Assembly: GCA_021809105.1 (NCBI GenBank)
Contig: JAKBAM010000014.1
Span: forward strand, 1 to 64,000
Length of the DNA: 64,000 nucleotides
Source of the DNA: Actinomycetes bacterium
Lineage (GTDB): Bacteria > Actinomycetota > Acidimicrobiia > Acidimicrobiales > Palsa-688
Direction of reading: 5' to 3'
Within the stretch, counting starts at the first letter, position 1. Every line of letters starts with the position of its first letter. Positions 16,553-26,240 of the stretch are shown here, piece by piece. The position numbers and the translations under genes were made by a program. Under the pieces are notes generated by a model that was given only the letters and a program-made list of their open reading frames with translations, had not been told where the DNA came from and searched no databases.

Positions 16553-18244
16553 TCAGTGGCCGACCCTGGTGAGCTCGTCGGGGTGGTTGGCGTCCCACAG
16601 GGGCCGTTCGGAGCGGATCGGCGGCAGCGACTCGAAGTTGTGGTCCGGCGGGGGTGAGGACGTGGCCCACTCGAGCGTCTGGCCGTCCCACGGGTTGTCG
16701 CCGGCGATGGCTCCGGTGCGCATGGACTTGAAGATGTTGATCAGCGTGGGGATGACACCGATGCCGGTGATGTAGGCGCCGGTGGTCGACAAGGCATTGA
16801 GGAAGTTGTAGCCCAGGTTGGAGTCGTACACCGCGATACGCCGGGACATGCCCCGCAGCCCGAGGTCGTGCTGGGGGAAGAAGGTCAGGTTGAACCCGAT
16901 GAACAAGAGGGCGAAGCTGAGCTTGCCCAGCCGCTCGTCGAGCATCCGCCCGGTGTACTTGGGGAACCAGTAGTAGATCGACGCGAACACCGCGAATACC
17001 GAGCCGCCGAACATCACGTAGTGGAAGTGGGCGACCACGAAGTAGGTGTTGTGCAGCTGGAAGTCGAGCGGCGGCTGCGCCAGGACGACCCCGGTGATCC
17101 CGCCGAAGAGGAACATCGCCAAGAAGCCCACCGTGAAGAGCATCGCCGTGTTGAGGGTGATGGTGCCCCTCCACATGGTGCCGATCCAGTTGAAGAACTT
17201 GATACCGGTCGGCACGGCGATCAGCAGCGACAGGGCGGCGAAGAAGGGCAGCAGCACCGCACCGGTGGTGTACATGTGGTGGGCCCACACTCCCATCGAA
17301 AGGCCGCCGATCGAAAGGGTGGCCCCGATCATGCCCTTGTAGCCGAACACCGGCTTTTTCGACATCGTGGCGATGACCTCGGTGACCACGCCGAAGTACG
17401 GCAAGGCCAGGATGTACACCTCCGGGTGGCCGAAGAACCAGAAGAGGTGCTGCCACAGGATCGGCTGGCCGCCGCCGCCGGGTTCGTAGAAGTGGGTGTT
17501 GAGATGCCGGTCGGCCCACAAGAGCCCGAGGGCGGAGGTCAGCACCGGGAAGGCCAGCAGCACCAGGAACATGGTTACGAGCTGGTTCCAGACGAAGATC
17601 GGCATGCGGAACATGACCATGCCGGGAGCCCGGAGGCAGAAGACCGTCGTGATGGTGTTGACGGCGGTGAAGATGCCGGAGAAACCGGTGAGGGCTATAC
17701 CGATGAGCCACATGTCAGCGCCGGGGCCGGGGGCGTGGATGGCGTTGGTCAGCGGCGCGTAGCCGAACCAGCCGAAGTTGGCCGCCCCGTTGTTGGTCAA
17801 GAAGCCGCCGGTCATCACGATGAAGCCGCCCAGGTACAGCCAGTACGACAGGTTGTTGAACCGGGGGAACGCCATGTCCGGCGCCCCGATCTGCAGCGGG
17901 ACGATGTAGTTGGCCAGGCCGAAGGCGAACGGCCCTAGGAAGACGAACAGCATGATCGTGCCGTGCATGGTGAGTAGCTGGTCGTAGATGTCGGGCGTCA
18001 CGAAGTGGTTGTTGGGGGCGATCAGCTGCGTCCGCATCCCCTCGGCCATCAAGCCGGCGGTGAGGAACCCGATGAACGCAGTCACCATGTAGTTGAGCCC
18101 GATCTGCTTGTGATCGGTGCTGGTGATGAACTTCACCCACCCCCGCGGGCGCGGGCCGGGGACGAACTCGGTGAGCGGCTCCTCGACGAGAGTGCCGTGA
18201 GGAGCTCCGGGCTGGGGCCCCGGGCGGTCCTGGATGATGGTCAC
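16553..18244 (-). CDS. ctaD: Cytochrome c oxidase subunit I
   Basis: 563 residues from GTG at 18244, overlapping the ctaC stop as GTGA. Twelve-helix haem-copper oxidase core. Visible landmarks are 'LTMHGTIMLFVFLGPF' (haem a histidine), 'WQHLFWFFGHPEVYILALP' (CuB His and cross-linked Tyr), 'GVWAHHMYTTG' (CuB His-His), 'VPTGIKFFNWIGTMW' (K-channel region) and 'NTYFVVAHFHYVMFGG' (haem a3/a ligands). It reduces O2 to water and pumps protons. Length and motifs are normal for aa3-type actinobacterial enzymes. It lies downstream of the formate dehydrogenase genes in the same direction. Confidence 0.96.
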   Translation of the reverse strand: MTIIQDRPGPQPGAPHGTLVEEPLTEFVPGPRPRGWVKFITSTDHKQIGLNYMVTAFIGFLTAGLMAEGMRTQLIAPNNHFVTPDIYDQLLTMHGTIMLFVFLGPFAFGLANYIVPLQIGAPDMAFPRFNNLSYWLYLGGFIVMTGGFLTNNGAANFGWFGYAPLTNAIHAPGPGADMWLIGIALTGFSGIFTAVNTITTVFCLRAPGMVMFRMPIFVWNQLVTMFLVLLAFPVLTSALGLLWADRHLNTHFYEPGGGGQPILWQHLFWFFGHPEVYILALPYFGVVTEVIATMSKKPVFGYKGMIGATLSIGGLSMGVWAHHMYTTGAVLLPFFAALSLLIAVPTGIKFFNWIGTMWRGTITLNTAMLFTVGFLAMFLFGGITGVVLAQPPLDFQLHNTYFVVAHFHYVMFGGSVFAVFASIYYWFPKYTGRMLDERLGKLSFALLFIGFNLTFFPQHDLGLRGMSRRIAVYDSNLGYNFLNALSTTGAYITGIGVIPTLINIFKSMRTGAIAGDNPWDGQTLEWATSSPPPDHNFESLPPIRSERPLWDANHPDELTRVGH

Positions 18245-18981
18245 TGGTGCACTCCGGCGTTGGTGATCGAGTGGGGAGCCTGGCTGCTCATCCAGCTGTT
18301 GAACGTGCTGGGAGGCATGACGTCAACCTTGAAGCGCATGTAGGAGTGGTAGACGCCGCACAACTGGTCGCACTCCCCGAGGTACGTGCCGGTCTTGGTC
18401 ACGTTGAGGTCCACGACGTTGTTGACCCCTGGGATCATGTCCCGCTGGAACAGGAACGCCGGGATGTAGAAGCCGTGGTCCACGTCGTCGCTGATCAGCC
18501 TGATCTGCACCGTCTCGTTGGCAGGCATGTACAGCACGGGGAGGTTGGCCACGCTGTTGATGTTGGTCTCCGCCTGGTACGTGCCTTGCTCCTGGTGCCC
18601 GTTGGGATAGGTGAAACGCCACCCCCACTGGAATCCCTCGGCGGTGATCTTGATCGCCGGGTTCTTCGACACGTTGGTGATCTTGTCCTCGCCGCCGTAG
18701 AGGAAGCCGAAGATCACCGCCACCAGGATCAGCGGGATGATGGTGTAGGCCACCTCGAGGGGGATGTGGTACTGGAATTGGGCGGGGACCCGGTGCTCCT
18801 CGCCGGGCTTGACCCGGTACCGGACCAGGCACCAGATGATCAGTCCCACGACCAACGCCGCGAGGGGCGTCCCGATGTAGTACGTGATGTGCCACAGGCT
18901 TCGGACATACTTGTCGCCGACGGTGACACCGGGGGGGGACCCGAAGTTGGTGGCCAGCAGTCGGCCGGAGAGGCTGCTCAC
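18241..18981 (-). CDS. ctaC: Cytochrome c oxidase subunit II
   Basis: About 246 residues from GTG at 18981, 10 bases after the nrfD stop; a reading from 19038 would overlap nrfD by 47 bases. Two membrane helices ('YYIGTPLAALVVGLIIWCL' and 'LEVAYTIIPLILVAVIFGF') precede the extracytoplasmic cupredoxin domain. The CuA ligands are visible: 'DDVDHGFYIPAF' and 'GECDQLCGVYHSYMRF' with CxxxC, His and Met. 'GFQWGWRFTYPNG' is the conserved aromatic electron-entry patch. It accepts electrons from cytochrome c. No lipobox is seen. No ctaE (subunit III) occurs in this cluster. Confidence 0.93.
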   Translation of the reverse strand: MSSLSGRLLATNFGSPPGVTVGDKYVRSLWHITYYIGTPLAALVVGLIIWCLVRYRVKPGEEHRVPAQFQYHIPLEVAYTIIPLILVAVIFGFLYGGEDKITNVSKNPAIKITAEGFQWGWRFTYPNGHQEQGTYQAETNINSVANLPVLYMPANETVQIRLISDDVDHGFYIPAFLFQRDMIPGVNNVVDLNVTKTGTYLGECDQLCGVYHSYMRFKVDVMPPSTFNSWMSSQAPHSITNAGVHQ

Positions 18982-18991
18982 TGGCCCAACA

Positions 18992-19999
18992 TTACGGTTG
19001 GCCGGCGGGCGGCACCAAACGCAGCCTCTGGGGACCAACGGTGTACACCGGATCAGCCGCCGATGCCCTGCCGGCGTGGAAGATGGCGAAGCGCTGCAGG
19101 GCCGCGCCCGACAGCACCGACAGCGCCCCGGCGCCGGCGATCAGGCGGGTCCGGGGGCGGTCGCGCCGCCCCGCGAGTGCCACAGCCGCCGCCCCCCCCA
19201 CGGTGCAGGCCCGGGCGGCCCGGGCCAGCCGTCGGGGCTGCCCGGTGGCGTAGGCGGAGTCCACGCTGGGCTTGGCGACGTCGCCGGTGTTGATGGAGCG
19301 CAGGCGGCGGTGCATCGCCTCGTCGGCCCCCACCTCCACGAGCGCCCCGGCGACGGCCATGCGGCGAGGACCTGCGGCGAACGCCCCGCCACCGCAGGGC
19401 GCTAGCGCGGCGGACAGCACCACGCCCATGGCGCCGCCCGACGCGGTGGCCGACCCGGCGAACAGCCACGGCAGCTGGCGGCGGGCGTCGTGCCACGCCG
19501 GGACCGCCGTGTCGGACACCAAGACCGCGGTGTAAGTGGCCAGCGCCGGGGCCACCAGCGCCGAGCCAACCTGCGCGACGGCCGCGGCCGGGCGGGCGAC
19601 GCGTTCTGGAACTCCGGCTCTTTCACCGACCTCGGCGGCGGCCGACGCTCCGGCGAGCGCGGAGAACAGCGAGAAGATCCAGGTGCCCACGCTCATCGGA
19701 GATGTGACCTTGACCACCCGCAGCATGTGGTGGAAGCGCGACGGGCGCCCCAGGTCCTCGATCAGGAACGCCGACGAAGCGCCGAGCGCGCACAGGGTGG
19801 CTGCCGACGCCGCCGAGGCCAGGCGGCGGTCGCGGCGGATGCGGGCGGAGGCACCGACCAGGCTGGTGCCTGCGGCCAGGCCGCCGGTGAAGAGGTAGCC
19901 GGCGATCGGCCACTTCCACGTCGGCGCCTTGAGCACCGGCTGGCCGTAGTACGACATGGGCGTCACATCGGGGACCATCCGGCGCTCGGCTCTAGGCAC
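18992..19999 (-). CDS. NrfD/PsrC-type membrane anchor of formate dehydrogenase
   Basis: 335 residues from GTG at 19999, overlapping the end of the Fe-S subunit gene by 8 bases. The N-terminus 'SYYGQPVLKAPTWKWPIAGY' followed by 'LFTGGLAAGTSLVG' is the hallmark of NrfD-like integral membrane quinone-interacting subunits; about eight hydrophobic stretches follow. It should anchor FdhA-FdhB and pass electrons to the quinone pool. Gene order alpha-beta-NrfD is standard for this formate dehydrogenase type. The longer frame up to 20191 is only overlap with the upstream gene. Confidence 0.88.
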   Translation of the reverse strand: MPRAERRMVPDVTPMSYYGQPVLKAPTWKWPIAGYLFTGGLAAGTSLVGASARIRRDRRLASAASAATLCALGASSAFLIEDLGRPSRFHHMLRVVKVTSPMSVGTWIFSLFSALAGASAAAEVGERAGVPERVARPAAAVAQVGSALVAPALATYTAVLVSDTAVPAWHDARRQLPWLFAGSATASGGAMGVVLSAALAPCGGGAFAAGPRRMAVAGALVEVGADEAMHRRLRSINTGDVAKPSVDSAYATGQPRRLARAARACTVGGAAAVALAGRRDRPRTRLIAGAGALSVLSGAALQRFAIFHAGRASAADPVYTVGPQRLRLVPPAGQP

Positions 20000-20852
20000 G
20001 CCGGCCCCCTTCGAGCAGCGAGCCGGCAGCCAAGCCGAGCATCCCGAGGGCGGCGGCCCCGGCCATCCTCCACATGCCCGGGAGGTCCCGGGTCGTCGAA
20101 ACCGGGTCCGGTGGGAGCCCGTAGACCTCGGGACGGTCGAGCAGCAAGAAGAAGGCACCGAATCCGCCCACCCCGTCGGCCGGATCCTCACCGTAGAGCC
20201 GGGCGTCGGCCACCCCCTGCTGATGCAGCGCGTCGACCCGGGTGGCCGCCCGCTCCCGCAGCTGCTCGAGGGGGCCGAACTGGATCGATTGCGTCGGGCA
20301 GGCCTGGGCGCACGCCGGGGTCTGGCCGCCGCGGAGGCGGTCGTAGCAAAGGGTGCACTTCCACACCCGCCCGTCGCCCTTGCGCTGGTCGATGACCCCG
20401 AACGGGCACGCCGAAACGCAGTAGCCGCAGCCGTTGCAGATGTCCTGCTGCACTACGACGGTTTCGAACTCGGTGCGGAACAAGGCCCCTGTCGGGCACA
20501 CCTCCAGGCAAGCCGCAGACGTGCAGTGCTTGCACACGTCCGAGCTCATCAGCCACCGCATCCCGCTCACCGCCTGGGTTTCGGGGGTGGCCACCGGCTG
20601 CTCCACGAACGCCACGTGGCGCCACGTGTCGGCGGAAAGCCGGCCCGTGTTGTCGTAGCTGCGGCCGAGGAACTCGAGCCCGTCGGCGGGGACGTCGTTC
20701 CACTCCTTGCAGGCCACCTCGCAGGCCTTGCAACCGATGCACACAGAGGTGTCGGTGAAAAAGCCGACGCGCTGTTCCCGGTCGTACGCGGGGGTCCCGA
20801 CCCCGGCGAGGGTCACGTCGGTGCCCGTCGAGCTCCTGTCGATGATGGTCAA
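19992..20852 (-). CDS. fdhB: Formate dehydrogenase beta subunit, four-cluster ferredoxin protein
   Basis: 286 residues. The predicted start is TTG at 20852, overlapping the alpha-subunit stop as TTGA; there is no ATG or GTG nearby. Four cysteine groups suit four 4Fe-4S clusters: 'CIGCKACEVACKEW' (38-51), 'CKHCTSAACLEVCP', 'CNGCGYCVSACPFG' and 'CTLCYDR' with 'CAQACP'. A hydrophobic segment near the C-terminus ('MAGAAALGMLGLAAGSLL') may help membrane attachment. It carries electrons from the molybdopterin subunit to the NrfD anchor. Confidence 0.93.
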   Translation of the reverse strand: MTIIDRSSTGTDVTLAGVGTPAYDREQRVGFFTDTSVCIGCKACEVACKEWNDVPADGLEFLGRSYDNTGRLSADTWRHVAFVEQPVATPETQAVSGMRWLMSSDVCKHCTSAACLEVCPTGALFRTEFETVVVQQDICNGCGYCVSACPFGVIDQRKGDGRVWKCTLCYDRLRGGQTPACAQACPTQSIQFGPLEQLRERAATRVDALHQQGVADARLYGEDPADGVGGFGAFFLLLDRPEVYGLPPDPVSTTRDLPGMWRMAGAAALGMLGLAAGSLLEGGRRA

Positions 20853-23800
20853 CGGACCTGTCCCTGCGGGGCGTCGGGGCGAGCGGGGGCGGAGATGGAG
20901 GCCTGGTAATGATCGTCGACCATCCGGCGCAGCTCGGGCCCGCGCGGGCGGCGCCCGGGGCGGATGTCGCAGCTGGCCACCTTGGCCTCGGGGATGTGGA
21001 CGTTGGAGTCGAGGACCCCCACCATCAAGTCGTTGGCCGAGTCGCCCTTGGACAAGCCTCTCCAGCCCCAGTGGTAGGGGAGGCCGATCTGGTGGACTGT
21101 CCGCTCGCCCAGGCGGAGCGGCCGCACCCGGTCGGTGATCATGACCCTCGCCTCGATGGCGCTGCGAGCAGTGATGATCGTGGCCCAGTCGCCGTGGGTC
21201 AGGTGGCGTTCGGCCGCCAGCTCCGGGCTGACCTCGCAGAAGAACTCCGGCTGCAGCTCGGAGAGGTAAGCAAGGTTGCGGCTCATCGCCCCCGCGGTGT
21301 GGTGCTCGGTCAGCCGGTAGGTGGTGAACACGTAGGGGTAGCCGTCGTTGACCGGCGGGTTGGACCGGTTGAGCTGCAGGTCGAACACCTGCCGGGTCGG
21401 GTTGGACTGCTGGGAGTAGAAGGGATTGGGCACCGGCGACTCGTGGGGCTCGTAGTGCGCCGGCAACGGGCCATCGGTCAGGCCGTTGGGGGCGAAAAGC
21501 CAGCCGAGGCCGTCGGCCTGCATGACGAAAGGGGCGTCACCGCGCAGCTTGTCCTCCGCCTCGTCGTCGGGTCCGGGCCGGTGGTCAGGGCGCATCGTCG
21601 CCTTGAAGTCGGGTACGTCGTGGCCGGTCCATTTGCCGGCCTCCTCGTCCCACCACACGTACTTCTTGCGCTCCGACCAGGGTGTCCCGTCGGGGCGGGC
21701 CGACGCCCGGTTGTAGAGCATCCGGCGGTTGAGTGGCCACGCCCATCCCCAGTCCGGCGCCACCCAGGTCTGCTCGGAGCCGGGCCGCCGGCGGGCTGCC
21801 TGGTTGACCCCGTCCGCGTACACGCCGGCGTAGATCCAACAACCGCTGGCAGTCGAGCCGTCCGCCTTCAAGGCGGTATAGCCAGAGACCGGCTTGTGGT
21901 CCGTGTGCGTGGGGTCAGGGTCGTCCCCGAGCGTCCAGCCGTTGATCTCCGCCAGCACCGCCTCCGCACTGGGGTCGCCGTGCGCCCCGATGGTCGGGTA
22001 ATCCCACGTGAGGTGGCGGATCGGCTCGTCGCGATCGTCGGTGCCGGCGGCGAGGCGCTCCTTGATGATCCGGCCGAGGTGGAAGTAGAACCACAGGTCC
22101 GAGCGGGTGTCGCCCTCCGGCTCCACCGCCTTGTGATGCCACTGGAGGAGCCGCTGGGTGTTGGTAAAGCTGCCGTCCTTCTCGGTATGGGCCGCCGCCG
22201 GCATCCAGAACACCTCGGTCCCGATGTCCTCCGGCTTCAGCTCGCCGGATTCGATCTCGGGGCTGTCGTACCAGAACGCCGAGGTCTCGATGTCGGTGAA
22301 GTCCCGCACCACCAGCCACTCGAGGTTGGCCAGTCCCGCCCGCTGCAGGCGGCCGTTGGCGGTGCCGGAGGCCGGGTTCTCGCCGACGACGAAGTAGCCC
22401 TTCACGTCGCCACTGATCATCCCCAGGACCGACTGGTAGGTCGAGTGGTCGCCGGTGATCTTGGGCAGCCACTCGAAGCCGTAGTCGTTGGCGGCGGTGG
22501 CGGCGTCGCCCCACCATGCCTTCAGCAGCGAGACCGTGTAGGCATCCATGTGAGCCCAGAAGCCGGCGTCCGTGCCGTTGTTGTCCAGGTAGGTGGCGAG
22601 GTCGGTGTCGAGGCCTCCGTGGGGCATCGGCAGGTAGCCCGGCAGCAGGTCGTAGAGGGTCGGTATGTCGGTCGATCCCTGGATGCTGGCGTGGCCCCGA
22701 AGGGCCATGATGCCGCCACCGGGCCGGCCGATGTTCCCGAGCAGGAGCTGCAGGATCGACGCGGTGCGGATGTATTGCACGCCGACTGTGTGGTGGGTCC
22801 AGCCGACCGAGTAGACGATCGCCGAGGTCCGCTCCGGGTTGGAGTTGGACACCAGCGCCTCGGCCACCTCGCGGAACTGCGCCGGGCTGATCCCGCAGGT
22901 CTCCTCCACCATCTCCGGCGTATAACGGGCGAAGTGGCGCTTGAGGATCTGCCACACGCATTTGGGGTGCTGGAGGCTCGGATCGGTGTGGACCTCCCCG
23001 TCGTCGCCGATGCCGGCACCGCCTGACCCGTGCTGCTCGCCCCGGGCGGCGCCGTGTTCGCGCTGGCCGGCGGCGGCCGGTGCCGCACGGCCCTCGTACT
23101 GCCAGGATGCCGGGTCGTAGGTCTTGGTCTCGGGGTCGTAGCCGGAGAACAAGCCGTCGAGGTCCTCGGTGTCCTGGAAATCGCCCTCGATGATCACGGA
23201 CGCGTTGGTGTAGGCCACCACGTACTCGTGGAACTCGTGGCCGCCTTGGAGGACGTAGTTGATCAAGCCGCCGAGGAAAGCGATGTCGGACCCAGCGCGA
23301 ACCGGTACATGCAAGTCGGCGACCGCGCTCGTCCGGGTGAAGCGAGGGTCGACGTGTATGACCTTGGCTCCCCGCAGCTTGGCTTCCATGACCCACTGGA
23401 ACCCGACCGGGTGGCACTCGGCCATGTTGGATCCCTGGATCAGGATGCAGTCGGCGTTGGCCATGTCCTGTAGGAACGTGGTGGCGGCGCCTCTACCGAA
23501 GGATGTCCCCAAACTGGGGACGCTGGCGGAGTGTCATATCCGCGCCTGGTTCTCGATCTGGATGGCGCCGAGGGCGGTGTACAGCTTCTTCATGAGGTAG
23601 TTCTCCTCGTTGTCGAGGGTCGCTCCTCCGAGGCTGGCTATCCCCATCGTGCGCCTGAGGCGTCCCCCTGCCGCGTCGTGCTCCTGCCACGTCTCGGCTC
23701 TGGTGCGCAAAACGCGGTCGGCGATCATCTCCATTGCCGTGTCGAGGTCGAGGTCCTCCCACTCGGTGCCGTGCGGCCGTCGGTAGCGGACCTTGGAGAT

Positions 23801-24106
23801 CCGGCCCGAGTCGGTGACGAGCTGCTTGCTCGCCGAACCCTTGGGGCACAGCCGACCCCGCGATACCGGGCTGGCCGGATCCCCCTCGATCTGGGTTACC
23901 CGGCCGTCCTTAACGAACACCCGCTGCCCGCACCCGACGGCGCAGTACGGGCAGATCGACCCCACCACCGCGTCGGCGGTGTCGGTGCGAGGCTCCAGCG
24001 TCGCAGACCTCTCGGACTGCACCGCCCGTCCCATGCCGCCCCGGTCCGCACCGGTCGTAGCCTGGCGCACCGCCGGCCAGGACGCGATCAGCTTCCGCAC
24101 GCTCAC
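20849..24106 (-). CDS. fdhA: Formate dehydrogenase alpha subunit, predicted selenoprotein (in-frame UGA)
   Basis: 1085 residues from GTG at 24106, overlapping the thiD stop as GTGA. One in-frame TGA at 23536-23534 interrupts the frame; flanking halves (24106-23537 and 23533-20849) are in the same frame and join as 'ENQARI-U-HSASVPSLG', matching the Sec-His active site of FdnG-type formate dehydrogenases, so residue 191 is predicted selenocysteine. The N-terminus has the 4Fe-4S motif 'CPYCAVGCGQ ... GRLCPKG'; molybdopterin landmarks include 'QGSNMAECHPVGFQWVMEAK' and 'HVDPRFTRTS'. It oxidises formate to CO2 at a bis-MGD cofactor. No twin-arginine signal is seen, so a cytoplasmic location is inferred. 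A SECIS-like hairpin follows the UGA. Automated callers would likely split it in two. Confidence 0.92.
23505..23536 (-). promoter_or_regulatory. UGA selenocysteine codon with bacterial SECIS-like hairpin
   Basis: On the reverse strand the TGA (23536-23534) is followed by 12 bases and then a perfect stem GTCCCC-AGTTT-GGGGAC (23521-23505). The six-pair stem, a five-base loop with G at its second position, and a loop starting 18 bases after the UGA agree with known bacterial SECIS elements bound by SelB. Confidence 0.82.
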
Positions 24107-25050
24107 GGCAGCTTGCCTACCCCTGTCGGAGCGGGTTCTCCCAAACATGTCGGCTCGTGCCGGTTGGTGTCTCCCCACACGTCCCAGAAGTGGTGCACCG
24201 GCCCGTGACCCTCCCCGGATCCGACCTCGAGCCGGCTGGACTCGCGCAAGGCGCCGGTCAGGTACGCCTTGGCGCCCTCGACTGCGGTCCTCCATTGGTC
24301 TCGCTCGTCGCTCATCTGCGCCCGCGGCCGGGCTCGGGGCTGGGCTCGGGGCTGGTCGAGGCGCTGGCGGGCCATCAGCGCGGTGATCGCCGAGGAGAGG
24401 GCGCAGCCGGTGCCATGGTCGTTCCTGGTCGCTACCCGCGGTGCTCGCAACCTGACCGGGGCCGCGCCGGGCTGTAGGAGGACGTCGACGCTCTCTGCGG
24501 TGGCGGCCAAATGGCCCCCTTTGAGCAGGATCCGGCGCGCCCCCCCGTCCAGGAGTCGACGGGCCTGCTCCTCCATCCCCGCCTCGTCCTCGTCCTCACC
24601 GCCGGCCCGGCCGAGGAGGTCGGCCGCCTCGGGGAGGTTGGGGGTGACGAGGTCGACGAGCGGGATCAGCCGGGAGCGCACGGCCTCTACGGCCTCGGGG
24701 GCGAGCAGCCGATGTCCGCTCTTGGAGACCATGACCGGGTCGAGGACGACGCAGGACCAGCGGTGGCGTTCCAGCGCCGCAGCTACCGCCTCGACCACGC
24801 CGGCGTCCCCGAGCATGCCGATCTTCACCGCGTCGATACGGACGTCTGAGGCCAGGGAGTCGATCTGGGCTGCTACCCACTCCGCCGGCACCGGGCGTAC
24901 CCCGGTCACACTGACCGTGGACTGGGCGGTCAGGGCCGTGATCACGGCCATCCCGTACACGCCCAGGGCGGAGAACACCTTGAGGTCGGCCTGGATGCCG
25001 GCTCCGCCGCTCGGGTCGGAGCCGGCAATGGAGAGCACGTTGGGGATCAC
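24103..25050 (-). CDS. thiD: Hydroxymethylpyrimidine/phosphomethylpyrimidine kinase
   Basis: 315 residues from GTG at 25050. Ribokinase-type fold: '[18 protein letters not shown]' (7-24), 'VKIGMLGD', '[16 protein letters not shown]', 'VTPNLPEA' and ATP/catalytic '[13 protein letters not shown]' (about 208-220). It phosphorylates HMP and HMP-P for thiamine synthesis. Two oddities: a short PRAQPRAR-type duplication (about 230-245) inside a usually compact loop, and a C-terminal tail of about 25 residues past the family end '[10 protein letters not shown]'. Other thiamine genes are not nearby; instead it is coupled to fdhA by a GTGA overlap, so it may simply head that operon. Confidence 0.9.
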   Translation of the reverse strand: MIPNVLSIAGSDPSGGAGIQADLKVFSALGVYGMAVITALTAQSTVSVTGVRPVPAEWVAAQIDSLASDVRIDAVKIGMLGDAGVVEAVAAALERHRWSCVVLDPVMVSKSGHRLLAPEAVEAVRSRLIPLVDLVTPNLPEAADLLGRAGGEDEDEAGMEEQARRLLDGGARRILLKGGHLAATAESVDVLLQPGAAPVRLRAPRVATRNDHGTGCALSSAITALMARQRLDQPRAQPRARPRAQMSDERDQWRTAVEGAKAYLTGALRESSRLEVGSGEGHGPVHHFWDVWGDTNRHEPTCLGEPAPTGVGKLP

Positions 25051-25331
25051 CGGCTGGCACGGGGGCTGGTGGTCATGGCTGGCGCAAACGCTACCCCGCG
25101 GGCTCGGAGGGCAAGGCGCCCGGGAAACGTGAGGATGTCGCCCCTACCCAGAGGATGTCGCGCCGGCCGAAGGGATCGTGCCGCCCTCGGCGCGAGACCC
25201 GATTGCCACGGGCAGCTCCGAGGCTCTACGATGTCCAACCGGCCCGGCGGTCCGTCGCGGCCCGCCGGCGGTACCCCGACACGGGTGCCCCGCCCCGCTC
25301 GCTACAGCTTCACTCTCCCAAGGACTTCGCC

Positions 25332-25784
25332 GTGCGCACCTATGCTCCCAAGCCCGCCGACATCGAGCGTGTCTGGCACGAGGTCGACGCGGACGGGCTC
25401 GTCCTCGGCCGGCTGGCCACTGAGGTCGCCCGGGTGCTGCGAGGCAAGCACAAGCCGATGTTCGCTCCGAACGTCGACACCGGCGACCATGTCATCGTCC
25501 TCAACGCCTCCAAGGTGGTCATGACATCCGGAAAGGCCGAGAAGAAGCTGGCCTACCGCCACTCCGGCTACCCCGGTGGCCTGCGCTCCCGCACCTACCA
25601 GGAGCTGCTCGACACCAAGCCCGAAGAGGCGGTCCGCCGCGCCGTCAAGGGCATGCTGCCCAAAGGCCCGCTCGGCCGCTCGATGATCAACAAGCTGAAG
25701 ATCTATTCCGGTCCCAGCCATCCCCACTCGGCGCAGCAGCCCAAGCCGCTCGCCATCGACCCCCGCGCACGCCGGGCGTCCTGA
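25332..25784 (+). CDS. rplM: 50S ribosomal protein L13
   Basis: 150 residues from GTG at 25332 ('[15 protein letters not shown]'), with AAGGA upstream. Typical L13 motifs: '[19 protein letters not shown]', '[20 protein letters not shown]', '[16 protein letters not shown]', '[14 protein letters not shown]' and '[11 protein letters not shown]'. Length is normal. Paired with rpsI 29 bases downstream, the universal L13-S9 operon. The roughly 281 bases upstream to thiD should hold the divergent promoters; apart from a repeated GAGGATGTCGC (near 25131 and 25150) I see no clear element there. Confidence 0.97.
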   Translation: MRTYAPKPADIERVWHEVDADGLVLGRLATEVARVLRGKHKPMFAPNVDTGDHVIVLNASKVVMTSGKAEKKLAYRHSGYPGGLRSRTYQELLDTKPEEAVRRAVKGMLPKGPLGRSMINKLKIYSGPSHPHSAQQPKPLAIDPRARRAS

Positions 25785-25813
25785 ACCGTTTCCACGAGGA
25801 GATCCTGCACCGG

Positions 25814-26215
25814 ATGCCCAAGCCGCTGATCCAGTCCACCGGACGCCGCAAGGCCGCCATCGCCCGTGTCCGGCTCCGCCCCGGTGCCGGCGAGGAGACC
25901 GTCGTCACGGTCAACAAGCGCCCCCTTGCCGACTACTTCCCGTCGGCGACGCACCAGATGATCATCACCGAGCCGCTGCGGCTGACCGAGAAGGATGGCG
26001 CCTACGACGTTGACGCCACCATGGGCGGAGGCGGTGTGTCCGGTCAGGCAGGTGCCCTCCGACTCGGGATCGCGCGGGCACTCGTCGAGCTGGAGCCCGA
26101 ACTGCGCATACCGCTGAAGCGGGCGGGCTTCTTGACGCGCGACGCTCGCGAGAAGGAATCCAAGAAGTACGGCCTCAAGAAGGCTCGCAAGGCACCGCAG
26201 TACTCCAAGCGCTAG
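25814..26215 (+). CDS. rpsI: 30S ribosomal protein S9
   Basis: 133 residues from ATG at 25814. Recognisable S9: '[17 protein letters not shown]', '[12 protein letters not shown]', '[20 protein letters not shown]' and the basic C-terminal tail ending 'RKAPQYSKR', which reaches towards P-site tRNA. Normal length. It follows rplM and precedes glmM by 25 bases, an arrangement common in Actinobacteria. Confidence 0.97.
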   Translation: MPKPLIQSTGRRKAAIARVRLRPGAGEETVVTVNKRPLADYFPSATHQMIITEPLRLTEKDGAYDVDATMGGGGVSGQAGALRLGIARALVELEPELRIPLKRAGFLTRDAREKESKKYGLKKARKAPQYSKR

Positions 26216-26240
26216 CCAGCCGTAGCCCCGGAGCGGTGTC

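Noticed and set aside
20909-23026. A 705-codon open frame on the plus strand
   Set aside because: It is antisense to fdhA, with His/Val/Gly-rich composition typical of the complement of GC-rich coding DNA and no recognisable domain.
20849-23512. Treating the C-terminal part of FdhA as a separate gene starting at TTG 23512
   Set aside because: It would lack the Fe-S domain and catalytic residue; the upstream half is in the same frame and ends at the Sec position.
23534-23536. UGA as a nonsense mutation, frameshift or sequencing error making fdhA a pseudogene
   Set aside because: No frame change is needed, the codon falls exactly at the Sec-His active site, a SECIS-like hairpin follows, and the downstream genes are intact.
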